64,000 bases of DNA from Streptococcus sp. 2342. Lineage in GTDB: Bacteria; Bacillota; Bacilli; Lactobacillales; Streptococcaceae. The position numbers and the translations under genes were made by a program. The notes below the pieces were generated by a model that was given only the letters and a program-made list of their open reading frames with translations, was not told the origin of the DNA and made no database searches. Shown here one piece after another: positions 21,603-30,844 of the stretch; the first letter of the stretch is position 1, and each line of letters starts with the position of its first letter. The stretch is from positions 62,001-126,000 of the forward strand of contig NZ_VMLR01000002.1 in the NCBI RefSeq assembly GCF_013276795.1, in the 5' to 3' direction.

Positions 21603-22244
21603 ATGATTACAATAGTTTTATTAATCCTAGCCTATCTGCTGGGTTCGATTCCGTCTGGTCTCTGGATTGGACAAGTTTTCTTTCAAATCAATCTGCGAGA
21701 GCATGGTTCTGGTAACACTGGAACGACCAATACCTTCCGCATTTTAGGTAAGAAAGCTGGTATGGCAACCTTTGTCATTGACTTTTTCAAAGGAACCCTA
21801 GCAACGCTTCTTCCGATTATGTTTCATCTACAAGACTTTTCGCCTCTCATCTTTGGACTTTTGGCTGTTATTGGCCATACCTTCCCTATCTTTGCAGGAT
21901 TTAAGGGTGGTAAGGCTGTCGCAACCAGTGCTGGAGTGGTTTTCGGATTTGCGCCTGTCTTCTGCCTCTACCTTGCGGTTGTTTTCTTTGGAACCCTCTA
22001 TCTTGGTAGTATGATTTCGCTATCTAGTGTCACAGCATCTATCGCGGCTGTCATCGGAGTTCTACTCTTTCCACTTTTTGGTTTTATCCTGAGCAACTAT
22101 GACCCTCTATTCATCGCTATTATCCTAGCTCTTGCTAGTTTGATTATCATTCGTCATAAGGACAATATCGCTCGTATCAAAAATAAAACTGAAAATCTTG
22201 TCCCTTGGGGATTGAACCTAACCCACCAACATCCTAAAAAATAA
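21603..22244 (+). CDS. plsY: glycerol-3-phosphate acyltransferase PlsY
   Basis: 213 residues with five membrane segments. It transfers an acyl group from acyl-phosphate to glycerol-3-phosphate, the first step of phospholipid synthesis. The three catalytic loops are clear: [10 protein letters not shown] near the start, [14 protein letters not shown], and [18 protein letters not shown]. The N-terminus [15 protein letters not shown] is the usual one, supporting this start although no proper ribosome site is in place. Confidence 0.96.
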   Translation: MITIVLLILAYLLGSIPSGLWIGQVFFQINLREHGSGNTGTTNTFRILGKKAGMATFVIDFFKGTLATLLPIMFHLQDFSPLIFGLLAVIGHTFPIFAGFKGGKAVATSAGVVFGFAPVFCLYLAVVFFGTLYLGSMISLSSVTASIAAVIGVLLFPLFGFILSNYDPLFIAIILALASLIIIRHKDNIARIKNKTENLVPWGLNLTHQHPKK

Positions 22245-22276
22245 AACGCCAGTTCATTCTGAACTGACGTTTTTTG
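22243..22276. terminator. bidirectional terminator between plsY and the nucleoside operon
   Basis: ACGYCAGTTCA / TGAACTGACGT stem around TTC with A-run on the left and T-run on the right, between convergent genes. Confidence 0.9.
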
Positions 22277-22281
22277 TATGC

Positions 22282-23238
22282 TTATTTTGATTTGATATAG
22301 TTGATACCATCTGCTTTTGGTGCAACTGCTTTTCCAAAGAAGGCTGCCAAGACAAGAATTGTCAAAACATAAGGTGCGATTTGAAGATAAACCGCAGGCA
22401 CTCCTTGTAGGAATGGCAATTGAGATCCGATAACAGCCAAACTTTGTGAAAGTCCAAAGAAGAGACTAGATAGCATGGCTCCGATTGGATTCCATTTCCC
22501 AAAAATCATCGCAGCAAGAGCGATAAATCCAGGTCCAACAATAGTTGTCACTGAGAAGTTAACTGAGATGGATTGAGCATAAATCGCTCCGCCAATTCCA
22601 CCTAGGAAACCGGAAATAATGACTCCAAAATATCTCATCTTGTAGACATTGATTCCCAAGGTATCAGCTGCTTGAGGATGTTCACCGACAGAGCGGAGAC
22701 GAAGACCAAATCGAGTCTTGAAGAGGATAAACCAAGCAAGGAAAGAGAAGGCAATCGCCAAGTAACCAAGAAGACTAGTTGACTTGAAGAAGATATCACC
22801 AATCACTGGGATATTTGCCAAGACTGGGAAGTCAAAGCGTCCAAAAGTTTGACTTAAGTTGTCGGTTTGTCCTTTGTTATAAAGAACTTTCACCAAGAAA
22901 ACAGCCAAGGCTGGCGCCATCAAGTTCAATACCGTACCGCTGACAACATGGTCTGCACGGAAATGAACCGTCGCTGCTGCGTGGATGATAGAGAAGAGGC
23001 CTCCAACCAATCCTGCTACAAGCAAGGATAGCCATGGAGTTGCTGCTCCAAATTGTTCTGCAAATTCAAGGTTAAAGACAACTCCAGAAAAGGCACCCAT
23101 AACCATAATTCCTTCAAGACCGACGTTTACCACACCACCACGTTCAGAGAAAACACCACCGATACTTGTAAAGATGAGGGGCGCTGAGTAAATCAGCATA
23201 GAAGACACCAAGAGGGTGAGCAAGGTTGTAATAGACAT
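22282..23238 (-). CDS. nucleoside ABC transporter permease (second subunit, NupQ-like)
   Basis: 318 residues with 8-9 hydrophobic segments. It belongs to the BPD_transp_2 permease family used by BMP-type nucleoside importers, with the coupling motif RSVGEHPQAADTLGINVYKMR. It ends the operon and follows the other permease with a 2-base gap. Together with the ATPase and PnrA it imports nucleosides. Confidence 0.92.
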   Translation of the reverse strand: MSITTLLTLLVSSMLIYSAPLIFTSIGGVFSERGGVVNVGLEGIMVMGAFSGVVFNLEFAEQFGAATPWLSLLVAGLVGGLFSIIHAAATVHFRADHVVSGTVLNLMAPALAVFLVKVLYNKGQTDNLSQTFGRFDFPVLANIPVIGDIFFKSTSLLGYLAIAFSFLAWFILFKTRFGLRLRSVGEHPQAADTLGINVYKMRYFGVIISGFLGGIGGAIYAQSISVNFSVTTIVGPGFIALAAMIFGKWNPIGAMLSSLFFGLSQSLAVIGSQLPFLQGVPAVYLQIAPYVLTILVLAAFFGKAVAPKADGINYIKSK

Positions 23239-23240
23239 CT

Positions 23241-24299
23241 TTACTTACCTCCTTTAACTTGTTTTTTCGGTTTGACAAAGCGTTCAATAAGGTAATGAAC
23301 ACTGACAAAGAAGATAATAGACGCTGTTACAATGCTGACAAGCTCAGACGGTACCTGCGCCGCATTCATACCAGGAGCTCCAACTTGGAGAACACCAAAT
23401 AAGAAGGCTGCAAATAGAATACCAATTGGTGAGTTGGCCGCAAGCAGACTAACCGCCATTCCGTTAAATCCGACAGCTAATGACGCCCCCTGAACATAAA
23501 CGTTCTGGAAGGTTCCCAGACCTTCAACAGCTCCACCAAGACCAGCCAAGGCACCTGAGATAATCATTGAGAGGATAATCGTTCTTTTTGCAGAAATACC
23601 AGCATATTCTGAAGCATGTGAATTAAGACCAACAGCACGGATTTCAAAACCAAGAGTTGTTTTCTTGAGCATGAACCAAATAACTGCAACGGCAATGATG
23701 GCAAAGAAAATACCAATATTCATCCGCGAATTACCAGTCAACTCAGACAACCAAGGTGTCTGATAGGTTGCATTAGCCCCAACACGAATGGTTGAATCTG
23801 TACTTTGCATGAAGTCTTTAGGAAAGGCATGGATAAAGGCATTTCCTACATACAAGACGATATAGTTCATCATGATGGTTACGATAACCTCTGACGTCCC
23901 TAGATAAGCTCTAAGAATACCCGGAATCGCTCCGACAATCCCTCCAGCAATCAAGGCAATCACGATAGTTGCTAGAATCATCAAAGGACGTGGCATATCT
24001 GGATGTGACAAGGCAAACCAACCACTGAGAATCCAACCTGCCAAAGCCTGACCAGGAAGTCCAACGTTAAAGAAACCAGCACGACTGGCAACGGCAAAAC
24101 CAAGACCAATCAAGATTAGAGGCCCCATAGCACGGAAGATCTCCCCAATCCCACGTAGACTACCAAAGGCTGTATAAAACAATTCTTCGTAGCCCCAAAT
24201 AGCATCATAACCGAAGATCCACATGACAATGGCTCCGAGCAAAATTCCTAGGAAGACAGAAATCAAGGGAACCGAAATTTGTTGTAATTTTTTAGACAT
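23241..24299 (-). CDS. nucleoside ABC transporter permease (first subunit, NupP-like)
   Basis: 352 residues starting MSKKLQQISV; the ATG at 24299 has AAGGAGAAG in front, inside the end of the ATPase gene (8-base overlap). It has about nine membrane segments and the coupling loop EIRAVGLNSHASEYAGIS. It is the heterodimer partner of the following permease. Confidence 0.92.
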   Translation of the reverse strand: MSKKLQQISVPLISVFLGILLGAIVMWIFGYDAIWGYEELFYTAFGSLRGIGEIFRAMGPLILIGLGFAVASRAGFFNVGLPGQALAGWILSGWFALSHPDMPRPLMILATIVIALIAGGIVGAIPGILRAYLGTSEVIVTIMMNYIVLYVGNAFIHAFPKDFMQSTDSTIRVGANATYQTPWLSELTGNSRMNIGIFFAIIAVAVIWFMLKKTTLGFEIRAVGLNSHASEYAGISAKRTIILSMIISGALAGLGGAVEGLGTFQNVYVQGASLAVGFNGMAVSLLAANSPIGILFAAFLFGVLQVGAPGMNAAQVPSELVSIVTASIIFFVSVHYLIERFVKPKKQVKGGK

Positions 24300-25827
24300 C
24301 ACTCTTCTCCTTTCCCAAGTTTCCACCAGCCATCAAGACACCAAGTTCTTGTTTATTGGTTGTTTCTGGTGATACAATACCTTGAATCTTACCATCGTGG
24401 ATAACGGCAATACTGTCTGAGACGTTTAAAATCTCATCCAATTCAAAGCTGACAACAAGGACAGCCTTGCCATTATCACGCTCTTCAATCAAGCGTTTAT
24501 GGATATACTCAATGGCACCGACATCCAACCCACGAGTTGGCTGGCTGACGATAAGGAGATCAGGATCACGATCAATTTCACGAGCAATAATTGCTTTTTG
24601 TTGATTTCCTCCTGAGAGTGCTGCTGCAGGAACAAATTCACTGGCAGCACGAACATCAAACTCTTCCATTAGCTTTTTAGCATAAGAAGTAATATTTGAA
24701 TAGCTCAAAATTCCATTTTTACTATGTGGTTCTTTATAGTAGGTTTGAAGGGCAATATTTTCAGAAATCATCATTTCCAAAATCAAACCATCACGGTGAC
24801 GGTCTTCTGGAACGTGCCCAACACTCAACTCTGTAATCTGACGTGGGTGTAAACCTACAATTGAATCTCCTTTTAGCTCGATGCTACCAGATTCAACCTT
24901 ACGAAGACCTGTAATGGCTTGAATCAATTCAGACTGACCATTTCCATCAATCCCCGCAATACCGACAATCTCTCCAGCACGAACATCCAAGGACAGATTT
25001 TTAACAGCTGGGACACCGCGGTTTTCATTGACCACCAAGTCTTTAATAGACAAGACCACTTCTTTTGGTTGAGAGGCTTGTTTCTCTGTTTTAAAGGAAA
25101 CAGAACGACCCACCATCATTTCTGCTAAATCAGCATTTGTAGCTCCTGCAATTTCGACGGTTTCAATTGATTTCCCACGACGGATAACTGTAACGCGGTC
25201 AGAAACTGCGCGAATCTCGTCCAACTTGTGGGTAATCAAGATAATTGATTTCCCTTCTTTGACAAGATTTTTCATAATAGCCATCAACTCATCAATTTCT
25301 GATGGAGTCAAAACGGCCGTTGGTTCGTCAAAGATAAGGATATCAGCCCCCCGATAAAGGGTTTTTAAAATTTCTACACGTTGTTGGGCTCCAACTGAGA
25401 TATCTGCTACCTTGGCAGAAGGGTCAACAGCTAAGCCATAACGTTCAGAAAGAGCCTTGATTTCTTTGCTAGCTCCAGCGATATCTAGCACACCATTTTT
25501 AGTCAATTCACTACCTAAAATGATGTTTTCAGCCACTGTGAAGGCTTCTACCAACATAAAGTGCTGGTGAACCATTCCGATTCCCAAGCTAGCTGCTTTA
25601 GAGGGTGAGTCGAGGTTGACAACTTGACCGTTGACCACAATTTCACCACTGGTTGGTTCAAGAAGCCCTGCTAACATGTTCATGAGCGTGGACTTTCCAG
25701 CCCCATTTTCTCCTAAAAGTGCATGAATTTCACCTTTTCGTAGGTGCAGGTTGATTTTGTCGTTGGCAACAAATTCACCAAACACCTTGGTAATATCACG
25801 CATCTCAATGACATTTTCGTGTGCCAT
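24292..25827 (-). CDS. nucleoside ABC transporter ATPase (two ABC domains)
   Basis: 511 residues with two fused ABC domains, as in sugar and BMP-type nucleoside importers. The first has Walker A GENGAGKST and signature ISVGAQQRVEI; the second has a GIDGNGQSE P-loop that lacks the usual GKS and signature ALSGGNQQKAI. Degeneration of one site is usual in this class. It is the third component of the PnrA importer, separated from pnrA by three hairpins that may lower its expression. Confidence 0.94.
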   Translation of the reverse strand: MAHENVIEMRDITKVFGEFVANDKINLHLRKGEIHALLGENGAGKSTLMNMLAGLLEPTSGEIVVNGQVVNLDSPSKAASLGIGMVHQHFMLVEAFTVAENIILGSELTKNGVLDIAGASKEIKALSERYGLAVDPSAKVADISVGAQQRVEILKTLYRGADILIFDEPTAVLTPSEIDELMAIMKNLVKEGKSIILITHKLDEIRAVSDRVTVIRRGKSIETVEIAGATNADLAEMMVGRSVSFKTEKQASQPKEVVLSIKDLVVNENRGVPAVKNLSLDVRAGEIVGIAGIDGNGQSELIQAITGLRKVESGSIELKGDSIVGLHPRQITELSVGHVPEDRHRDGLILEMMISENIALQTYYKEPHSKNGILSYSNITSYAKKLMEEFDVRAASEFVPAAALSGGNQQKAIIAREIDRDPDLLIVSQPTRGLDVGAIEYIHKRLIEERDNGKAVLVVSFELDEILNVSDSIAVIHDGKIQGIVSPETTNKQELGVLMAGGNLGKEKSDV

Positions 25828-25862
25828 GTGCTCTTCCTTTCAGAGTCTTATTTTATTTCAAT

Positions 25863-25919
25863 AAAACTTGCTAGTTTCTCTAGTAGCAAGCTTTACTGAG
25901 ACAAAATGACTTTGTCTCA
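25863..25919 (-). promoter_or_regulatory. two hairpins between pnrA and the ABC ATPase gene
   Basis: On the transcript, TGAGACAAA-GTC-ATTTTGTCTCA (25897-25919) is followed by CTTGCTACTA-gagaaa-CTAGCAAG with a short T-run (25863-25894). They come after the pnrA terminator and before the ATPase start. They may protect mRNA ends or attenuate transcription. Confidence 0.5.
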
Positions 25920-25925
25920 ACTCTT

Positions 25926-25948
25926 AAAAAAGCGGCCCTTGGCCACTT
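25926..25948 (-). terminator. terminator directly after pnrA
   Basis: Minus strand AGTGGCC-AAG-GGCCGCT followed by six T, 23 bases after the pnrA stop. A partial terminator here would make the binding protein more abundant than the membrane components. Confidence 0.8.
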
Positions 25949-25970
25949 CCTAAGAAATGACTTCCATCCA

Positions 25971-27023
25971 TTATTTTTCAGGAACTTTTACGCTTCCATC
26001 AAGGATTTTAGCTTTAGCATCTTCAACAGCTTTTTTACCTTCTTCTGAAAGGTTTGTTACTGCCAAGTCAACCCCTTTATCTTTCAATGAGTAAACGATC
26101 ACTTGACCGCCAGGGAATTCACCTTTTTCTGCTTTGTTAGCAATATCTTTTACAGTTGTACCAACTTGTTTCAAAGTAGATACAAGAACGAAGTTTGATT
26201 CTTTACCATCTTTAGAAGTGTACTTACCTTCTGCTACTTGGTCGCGGTCAACACCGATAACCCAAACTTTTTCACTTTCAGAACGGCTTTCATTGAGTGA
26301 TTTTGCTTCTGCAAAGACACCAGCACCTGTTCCACCTGCTGCTTGATAAACAACGTCTGCACCAGCTGCGTATTGTGCTGCTGCAATTGTTTTACCTTTA
26401 GCAGCATCACCAAATGAACCAGCATAGTCAACTTGTACTTTGATAGATGGGTCTACTGACTCAACACCAGCTTTAAATCCAGCTGCAAAACGTGAGATAA
26501 CTTCAGACTCAATACCACCTACAAAACCAACTTGTTTTGTTTTAGTTGTTTTTGCCGCTGCAACACCCGCAAGGTAAGCAGCTTCGTTATCAGCAAACGT
26601 TACGCTAGCAACATTCTTTTGATCTTTAATCACATCATCAATCAAGACATAGTTCAAATCAGAGTGGTCTTTTGCTGCTTCTTCAACCGCATTGTGAAGG
26701 GCAAAACCAACACCGAAGATTAGGTTGTAACTTCCTGCCGCTTGTTGCAAGTTGTTAGCGTAGTCAGCTTCACTTGTTGATTGGAAGTAAGTGAAACCGT
26801 TATCTTTTGAAAGATTATGTTCTTTACCCCAGTCTTGCAAACCTTCCCAAGCTGATTGGTTGAATGATTTGTCATCAACACCACCAGTATCAGTGACGAT
26901 TGCTGCTTTTGTCTTCACATCAGAAGATGAAGCTGCGTTACGAGAAGAGCGGTTACCACATGCAGCAAGTCCAACTGCTGCCACTGCAACTAGACCAAGG
27001 CCTAGCCATTGTTTCTTGTTCAT
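25971..27023 (-). CDS. pnrA: nucleoside-binding lipoprotein PnrA (BMP family)
   Basis: 350 residues starting MNKKQWLGLG; TTAGGAGG fixes the ATG at 27023. The lipobox is LAAC with Cys 21. The BMP-family fold is clear (AAIVTDTGGVDDKSFNQSAW, VGFVGGIESEVISRF, WVIGVDRDQ). It is very close to the pneumococcal surface antigen PnrA, which binds purine nucleosides, with scattered substitutions that point to a sister species. It follows cdd in the salvage operon. Confidence 0.95.
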   Translation of the reverse strand: MNKKQWLGLGLVAVAAVGLAACGNRSSRNAASSSDVKTKAAIVTDTGGVDDKSFNQSAWEGLQDWGKEHNLSKDNGFTYFQSTSEADYANNLQQAAGSYNLIFGVGFALHNAVEEAAKDHSDLNYVLIDDVIKDQKNVASVTFADNEAAYLAGVAAAKTTKTKQVGFVGGIESEVISRFAAGFKAGVESVDPSIKVQVDYAGSFGDAAKGKTIAAAQYAAGADVVYQAAGGTGAGVFAEAKSLNESRSESEKVWVIGVDRDQVAEGKYTSKDGKESNFVLVSTLKQVGTTVKDIANKAEKGEFPGGQVIVYSLKDKGVDLAVTNLSEEGKKAVEDAKAKILDGSVKVPEK

Positions 27024-27112
27024 TACTGAACCTCCTAAATAAGATGTGCAACGATGTTGCAAGTATGGATTGATTGGTCACAAGGACCGTGCCACTCAAA
27101 GAGCGACTCAGA

Positions 27113-27502
27113 CTAGTTTAAGTCTGTAAAAGAATATGGAAGTAATTCCCCGACCGTCATCTCGACCGTCGATTTATCTTTTGCGACTAAGGTCACTTTT
27201 AGATCTTGTTCAAAAAATTCGACCATTACTTGGCGACAAGCACCACATGGTGAAATCGGTTTTTCAGTTTGACCATAAACAATCAGCTCTGAAAATTCTC
27301 TTTGCCCTTCAGATACAGCCTTAAAAATGGCTGTTCTCTCACCGCAATTGGTCAAAGGATAGCTAGCATTTTCGATATTCACTCCCGTGTAAACACTTCC
27401 GTCTTTGGCTACTAAAACTGCTCCGATAGGAAAGTGAGAATAGGGGACGTAGGCATGTTTGCTGGTTTCAATTGCCAGTTCAATCAACTCAGTAGTCGCC
27501 AT
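27113..27502 (-). CDS. cdd: cytidine deaminase
   Basis: 129 residues, the small tetrameric type. It deaminates cytidine and deoxycytidine. The zinc site is all-cysteine: NCGERTA with the catalytic Glu, and PCGACRQ. Substrate residues NIENASYP are present. It overlaps deoC by 14 bases, so both are translated together. Confidence 0.96.
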   Translation of the reverse strand: MATTELIELAIETSKHAYVPYSHFPIGAVLVAKDGSVYTGVNIENASYPLTNCGERTAIFKAVSEGQREFSELIVYGQTEKPISPCGACRQVMVEFFEQDLKVTLVAKDKSTVEMTVGELLPYSFTDLN

Positions 27503-28151
27503 CAGCCAATTCTCCTTTTAAAATGGCTACCCCAGCTGACGTTCCGATACGGGTCGCCCCTGCTTCCACAAATGCAAGAGCATCTGCATAAGAACGAGCT
27601 CCACCAGCAGCCTTGACACCCATATCAGGACCAACTGTTTCACGCATTAATTGAACATCTGCTACCGTAGCACCACCAGTTGAAAAGCCAGTAGATGTTT
27701 TAACAAAATCAGCTCCAGCTTTTTGAGCTAATTGGCAAGCCACAACTTTTTCTTGGTCTGTCAGAAGGCAAGCTTCAATAATGACTTTCACTAACTTGTC
27801 ACCACTTGCTTCTACTACTGCTCGAATATCCGACTCAACCAAATCAAGATTACTTGTTTTGAGAGCTCCAACATTGATCACCATATCAATCTCATCTGCA
27901 CCATTTTGGATAGCTTCTTTTGTTTCAAATGCTTTCACAGCTGAAGTTGTTGCTCCCAAGGGGAAACCTACTACTGTGCAGACCTTGACATCTGTGCCTT
28001 CAAGCCCTTTTTTAGCATGTTCAACCCAGGTCGGATTAACGCAAACACTGGCAAAATCATACTCTCTAGCTTCAGACAACAAACAATCAATTTGATTTTC
28101 TGTCGCTTCTTGTTTCAAAAGTGTATGATCGATATATTTATTTAATTTCAT
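27489..28151 (-). CDS. deoC: deoxyribose-phosphate aldolase
   Basis: 220 residues, class I aldolase. It splits deoxyribose-5-phosphate into glyceraldehyde-3-phosphate and acetaldehyde. The Schiff-base lysine is in FVKTSTGF, and a second active lysine is in GVKAAGG. It lies between pdp and cdd. Confidence 0.96.
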   Translation of the reverse strand: MKLNKYIDHTLLKQEATENQIDCLLSEAREYDFASVCVNPTWVEHAKKGLEGTDVKVCTVVGFPLGATTSAVKAFETKEAIQNGADEIDMVINVGALKTSNLDLVESDIRAVVEASGDKLVKVIIEACLLTDQEKVVACQLAQKAGADFVKTSTGFSTGGATVADVQLMRETVGPDMGVKAAGGARSYADALAFVEAGATRIGTSAGVAILKGELADGDY

Positions 28152-28170
28152 ATTCGGATTCTCCTGCAGT

Positions 28171-29448
28171 TTATGAGATTATTTCTATGATTTCTCGTAA
28201 ACTTTGCACACTATCATTTATTCTAACATATTTTTGAAAATCTGTAACTAGCTGAGGAGAAATTTTTCCATTTGTGTATACTTTTGCAACAATTTCTCCC
28301 TTTTGAACGGAATCTCCAACTTTCTTTTCAAAAACAATTCCTGTTTCATAGTCCAAGGCATCAAACTTGACTGCACGACCTGCCCCCAGTCTCATAGCAT
28401 AAAGTCCAAGTTCCATAGCTGGAAGAGCTGAAATGACACCCGTTTCCTGAGCAGGGATGTCCACCACATGGGCTACATTTACAGGACGATAGAGGTCTTC
28501 CAAGTCTCCACCTTGGGCTTGGACCATCTCCTCAAACTTAGCCAGTGCTTGACCATTTTCAAGATGTTGGTGAACTTCTTCAACTGTCTTGTTAACATTT
28601 GCAAGGCCAAGCATAATTTGAGCCAGTTCGCATATAAAATGGGTAATATCCTGACGTCCTTGACCTTGTAAAATCTCCAGTGCTTCAAGAATTTCTAGAC
28701 GATTTCCAATCGCTCGTCCCAAGGGCTGACTCATATCGGTAATCACTGCTACCGTTTTTCTACCAACTGCCTTACCTAGTTCCACCATGGTTTGAGCCAG
28801 TTCACGCGCCTCATCAACCGTCTTCATGAAGGCACCCTCACCGACAGTTACGTCTAGCAAAATAGCATCCGCTCCTGCCGCGATTTTCTTGCTCATCACC
28901 GAACTCGCAATCAAAGGAATCGTGTCGACAGTTGCGGTCACATCACGGAGGGCGTAGAGAAGCTTATCTGCTTTGACAAGCTGGTCTGATTGCCCAATGA
29001 CAGATACACCAATATCCTGAACCTGACGAATAAAATCTTCTTGACTACGCTCTACTTGATAGCCCTTAACGGACTCCAATTTATCAATTGTTCCGCCAGT
29101 ATGGCCGAGACCACGACCACTCATTTTTGCCACAGGAACACCAAAGCTTGCAACAAGAGGAGCCAAAATCAAGGTCACCTTATCACCAACACCACCCGTA
29201 GAATGCTTGTCAACCTTAACCCCATCAATAGCTGATAAATCAAACTCTTGACCTGTCTGAACCATTTTCATGGTCAAATCAGATATTTCTCGAGTCGTCA
29301 TTCCTTTGAAATAAACTGCCATAGCAAAGGCAGACATCTGATAATCAGGGACAGTTCCTAACACATAGCCTTCAACTAACCACTCAATTTCACTCGAAGT
29401 CAGCTCTTGACCATCTCGTTTCTTTTGGATTAAATCAACTGCTCTCAT
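28171..29448 (-). CDS. pdp: pyrimidine-nucleoside phosphorylase
   Basis: 425 residues. It phosphorolyses uridine, thymidine and deoxyuridine. The family signature is visible: [31 protein letters not shown] and a C-terminal domain with GDSVQKGE. The gene begins 4 bases inside the end of the methyltransferase gene. Product sugars feed deoC and the pentose-phosphate pathway. Confidence 0.95.
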   Translation of the reverse strand: MRAVDLIQKKRDGQELTSSEIEWLVEGYVLGTVPDYQMSAFAMAVYFKGMTTREISDLTMKMVQTGQEFDLSAIDGVKVDKHSTGGVGDKVTLILAPLVASFGVPVAKMSGRGLGHTGGTIDKLESVKGYQVERSQEDFIRQVQDIGVSVIGQSDQLVKADKLLYALRDVTATVDTIPLIASSVMSKKIAAGADAILLDVTVGEGAFMKTVDEARELAQTMVELGKAVGRKTVAVITDMSQPLGRAIGNRLEILEALEILQGQGRQDITHFICELAQIMLGLANVNKTVEEVHQHLENGQALAKFEEMVQAQGGDLEDLYRPVNVAHVVDIPAQETGVISALPAMELGLYAMRLGAGRAVKFDALDYETGIVFEKKVGDSVQKGEIVAKVYTNGKISPQLVTDFQKYVRINDSVQSLREIIEIIS

Positions 29449-30035
29449 TCTTTCACACTTCTAAGGATATAGTATCCCTTATCTTTTTTGACGATTTCAC
29501 AATTGCCAAACACTTCCTCCATCTTTGACTTGGCGCTTGGAGCCCCTTGTTTTTTCTGGATAACAATTGTTAAATCCCCACCAGTTTCCAAGAAATCTTT
29601 ACTTTTCTCAATGATTTCATGAACTACTTGCTTGCCCGCACGGATAGGAGGATTTGAAATGACATGGTCAAATGTGCCTTCAACTTGTTCATAGATGTTG
29701 GACTGGAAAATCGTCGCTTCTACTTTATTTCGTTCAGCATTTTGTCGCGCCAAATCCAAGGCACGATTATTAATATCGACCATGGTAGACTGAACGCCAT
29801 AAGCCTTAGCTAAAGACAAGCCCAAAGGTCCGTAACCACAGCCTACATCCAGGACAGTTTCTCCTTGGTTGACCTCAAGACACTTGAGCAAGAGTTGACT
29901 TCCAAAGTCAACCATTTTCTTGCTAAAAACACCCGCATCTGTCAAAAAGGTCATTTTTTCTCCCAACAAGTCCACTCTCAACTCATGAATGTCGTGAGCA
30001 GCGTCAGGATTTTCTGCATAATACATTTTACTCAT
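29445..30035 (-). CDS. RsmC/YbxB-type methyltransferase
   Basis: 196 residues. A class I SAM fold is shown by VLDVGCGYGPLGL, and the target motif SNPPIRAG is typical of N6/N2 base methyltransferases acting on rRNA. Its exact substrate is not clear; relatives modify 16S rRNA guanines. It is the first gene of the nucleoside operon and is predicted to be leaderless. Confidence 0.88.
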   Translation of the reverse strand: MSKMYYAENPDAAHDIHELRVDLLGEKMTFLTDAGVFSKKMVDFGSQLLLKCLEVNQGETVLDVGCGYGPLGLSLAKAYGVQSTMVDINNRALDLARQNAERNKVEATIFQSNIYEQVEGTFDHVISNPPIRAGKQVVHEIIEKSKDFLETGGDLTIVIQKKQGAPSAKSKMEEVFGNCEIVKKDKGYYILRSVKE

Positions 30036-30041
30036 GAAACT

Positions 30042-30070
30042 ATTTTACCATAATTTGACTTAAATTGTAA
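30042..30070 (-). promoter_or_regulatory. promoter of the nucleoside operon (leaderless)
   Basis: Minus strand: -35 TTACAA (30065-30070), 17 bases, extended -10 TGGTAAAAT (hexamer 30042-30047), then six bases to the ATG at 30035. +1 coincides with the start codon. Confidence 0.65.
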
Positions 30071-30081
30071 ATCGTTTACAA
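30065..30081. promoter_or_regulatory. 17-bp palindrome over the -35 box, probable operator
   Basis: TTGTAAATCGTTTACAA is perfect apart from its central base. It includes the whole -35 hexamer, so a bound regulator would block RNA polymerase. It resembles a LacI/CcpA-type cre site with one extra base in the middle; the regulator is not identifiable from the window. Confidence 0.55.
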
Positions 30082-30096
30082 ATTGATCATAAAACG

Positions 30097-30146
30097 AAAA
30101 AGACTGAAGAAAACTAGTCAAGAAGACCTTTTCTTCAATCTCTTTA
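30097..30146 (-). terminator. terminator of the 134-residue membrane protein gene
   Basis: Minus strand TTGAAGAAAA / TTTTCTTCA arms around a 15-base loop, followed by a T-run. Otherwise the 30036-30240 gap holds only the nucleoside promoter and operator. Confidence 0.65.
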
Positions 30147-30240
30147 AACACTTATAAATAATAAGCCATTTAGAACTAGAAATATCATAATCAGGATAAA
30201 ACAACAAATTTATCATTTATAATTAGGCTCATTTTTATGA

Positions 30241-30645
30241 CTATTGCTTAACCTTCAGATATTTAATTATCAACAAAATTCCCAACAAGATGTTTAGATA
30301 AAAGCCCAACTGATACGTTTTTGTCAGGATTTCCCAACTTGTCCAAAGCCGTACCAAATCTTCTAGCGACATACGGAAGAAATAACCCTCTGTAGCAATC
30401 CACAAAATCAAAAATAGATAACTACCAGCAGCAAGCCATTTCGTCCACCGTTTTTTTAGTAGGCAAGCAATCAAGAGCGAACAGATAAAGATAGCTGTTA
30501 CAATAGCATGTTCCATCAAAAAAGTAAAACCGTAATAGATTTCCACAAAGCGTCTACCATTATCCGCATTCGCCCCTTTTATAAAAGGTAGTGCAAAACT
30601 TAAAATAAAACAGAGTTCCAGTATATAACTTTTTAAGATTTTCAT
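30241..30645 (-). CDS. four-helix membrane protein of unknown function
   Basis: 134 residues starting MKILKSYILE; ATAGGAGG precedes the ATG at 30645. Four hydrophobic segments are visible (about 5-20, 43-60, 70-88, 111-130), with an extracytoplasmic loop NADNGRRFVEIYYG after the first. I do not recognise a family or motif. It is monocistronic between convergent or divergent neighbours (rsmC-like gene downstream, coaA divergent). Confidence 0.7.
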   Translation of the reverse strand: MKILKSYILELCFILSFALPFIKGANADNGRRFVEIYYGFTFLMEHAIVTAIFICSLLIACLLKKRWTKWLAAGSYLFLILWIATEGYFFRMSLEDLVRLWTSWEILTKTYQLGFYLNILLGILLIIKYLKVKQ

Positions 30646-30810
30646 AGTACACCTCCTATAAATTGTGAATCCCAAAGCCCCCTTTATTGGCTTATAAGTC
30701 AGGAGAAAGTAGCTCCTACCTCATCAATAAATTGGTCAACCCTATCTACTTCTATTATACGATATTGGTTTACTATCATCAAGAAACCGCTTTATTTTTT
30801 TAGCTTTTTA

Positions 30811-30819
30811 TGGTATGAT
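30811..30819 (+). promoter_or_regulatory. extended -10 promoter of coaA
   Basis: TGGTATGAT, with start expected near 30826 and a leader of about 19 bases that carries AGGGGA before the coaA ATG. Confidence 0.5.
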
Positions 30820-30844
30820 AAACAAAATATCTAGGGGAAAACAA

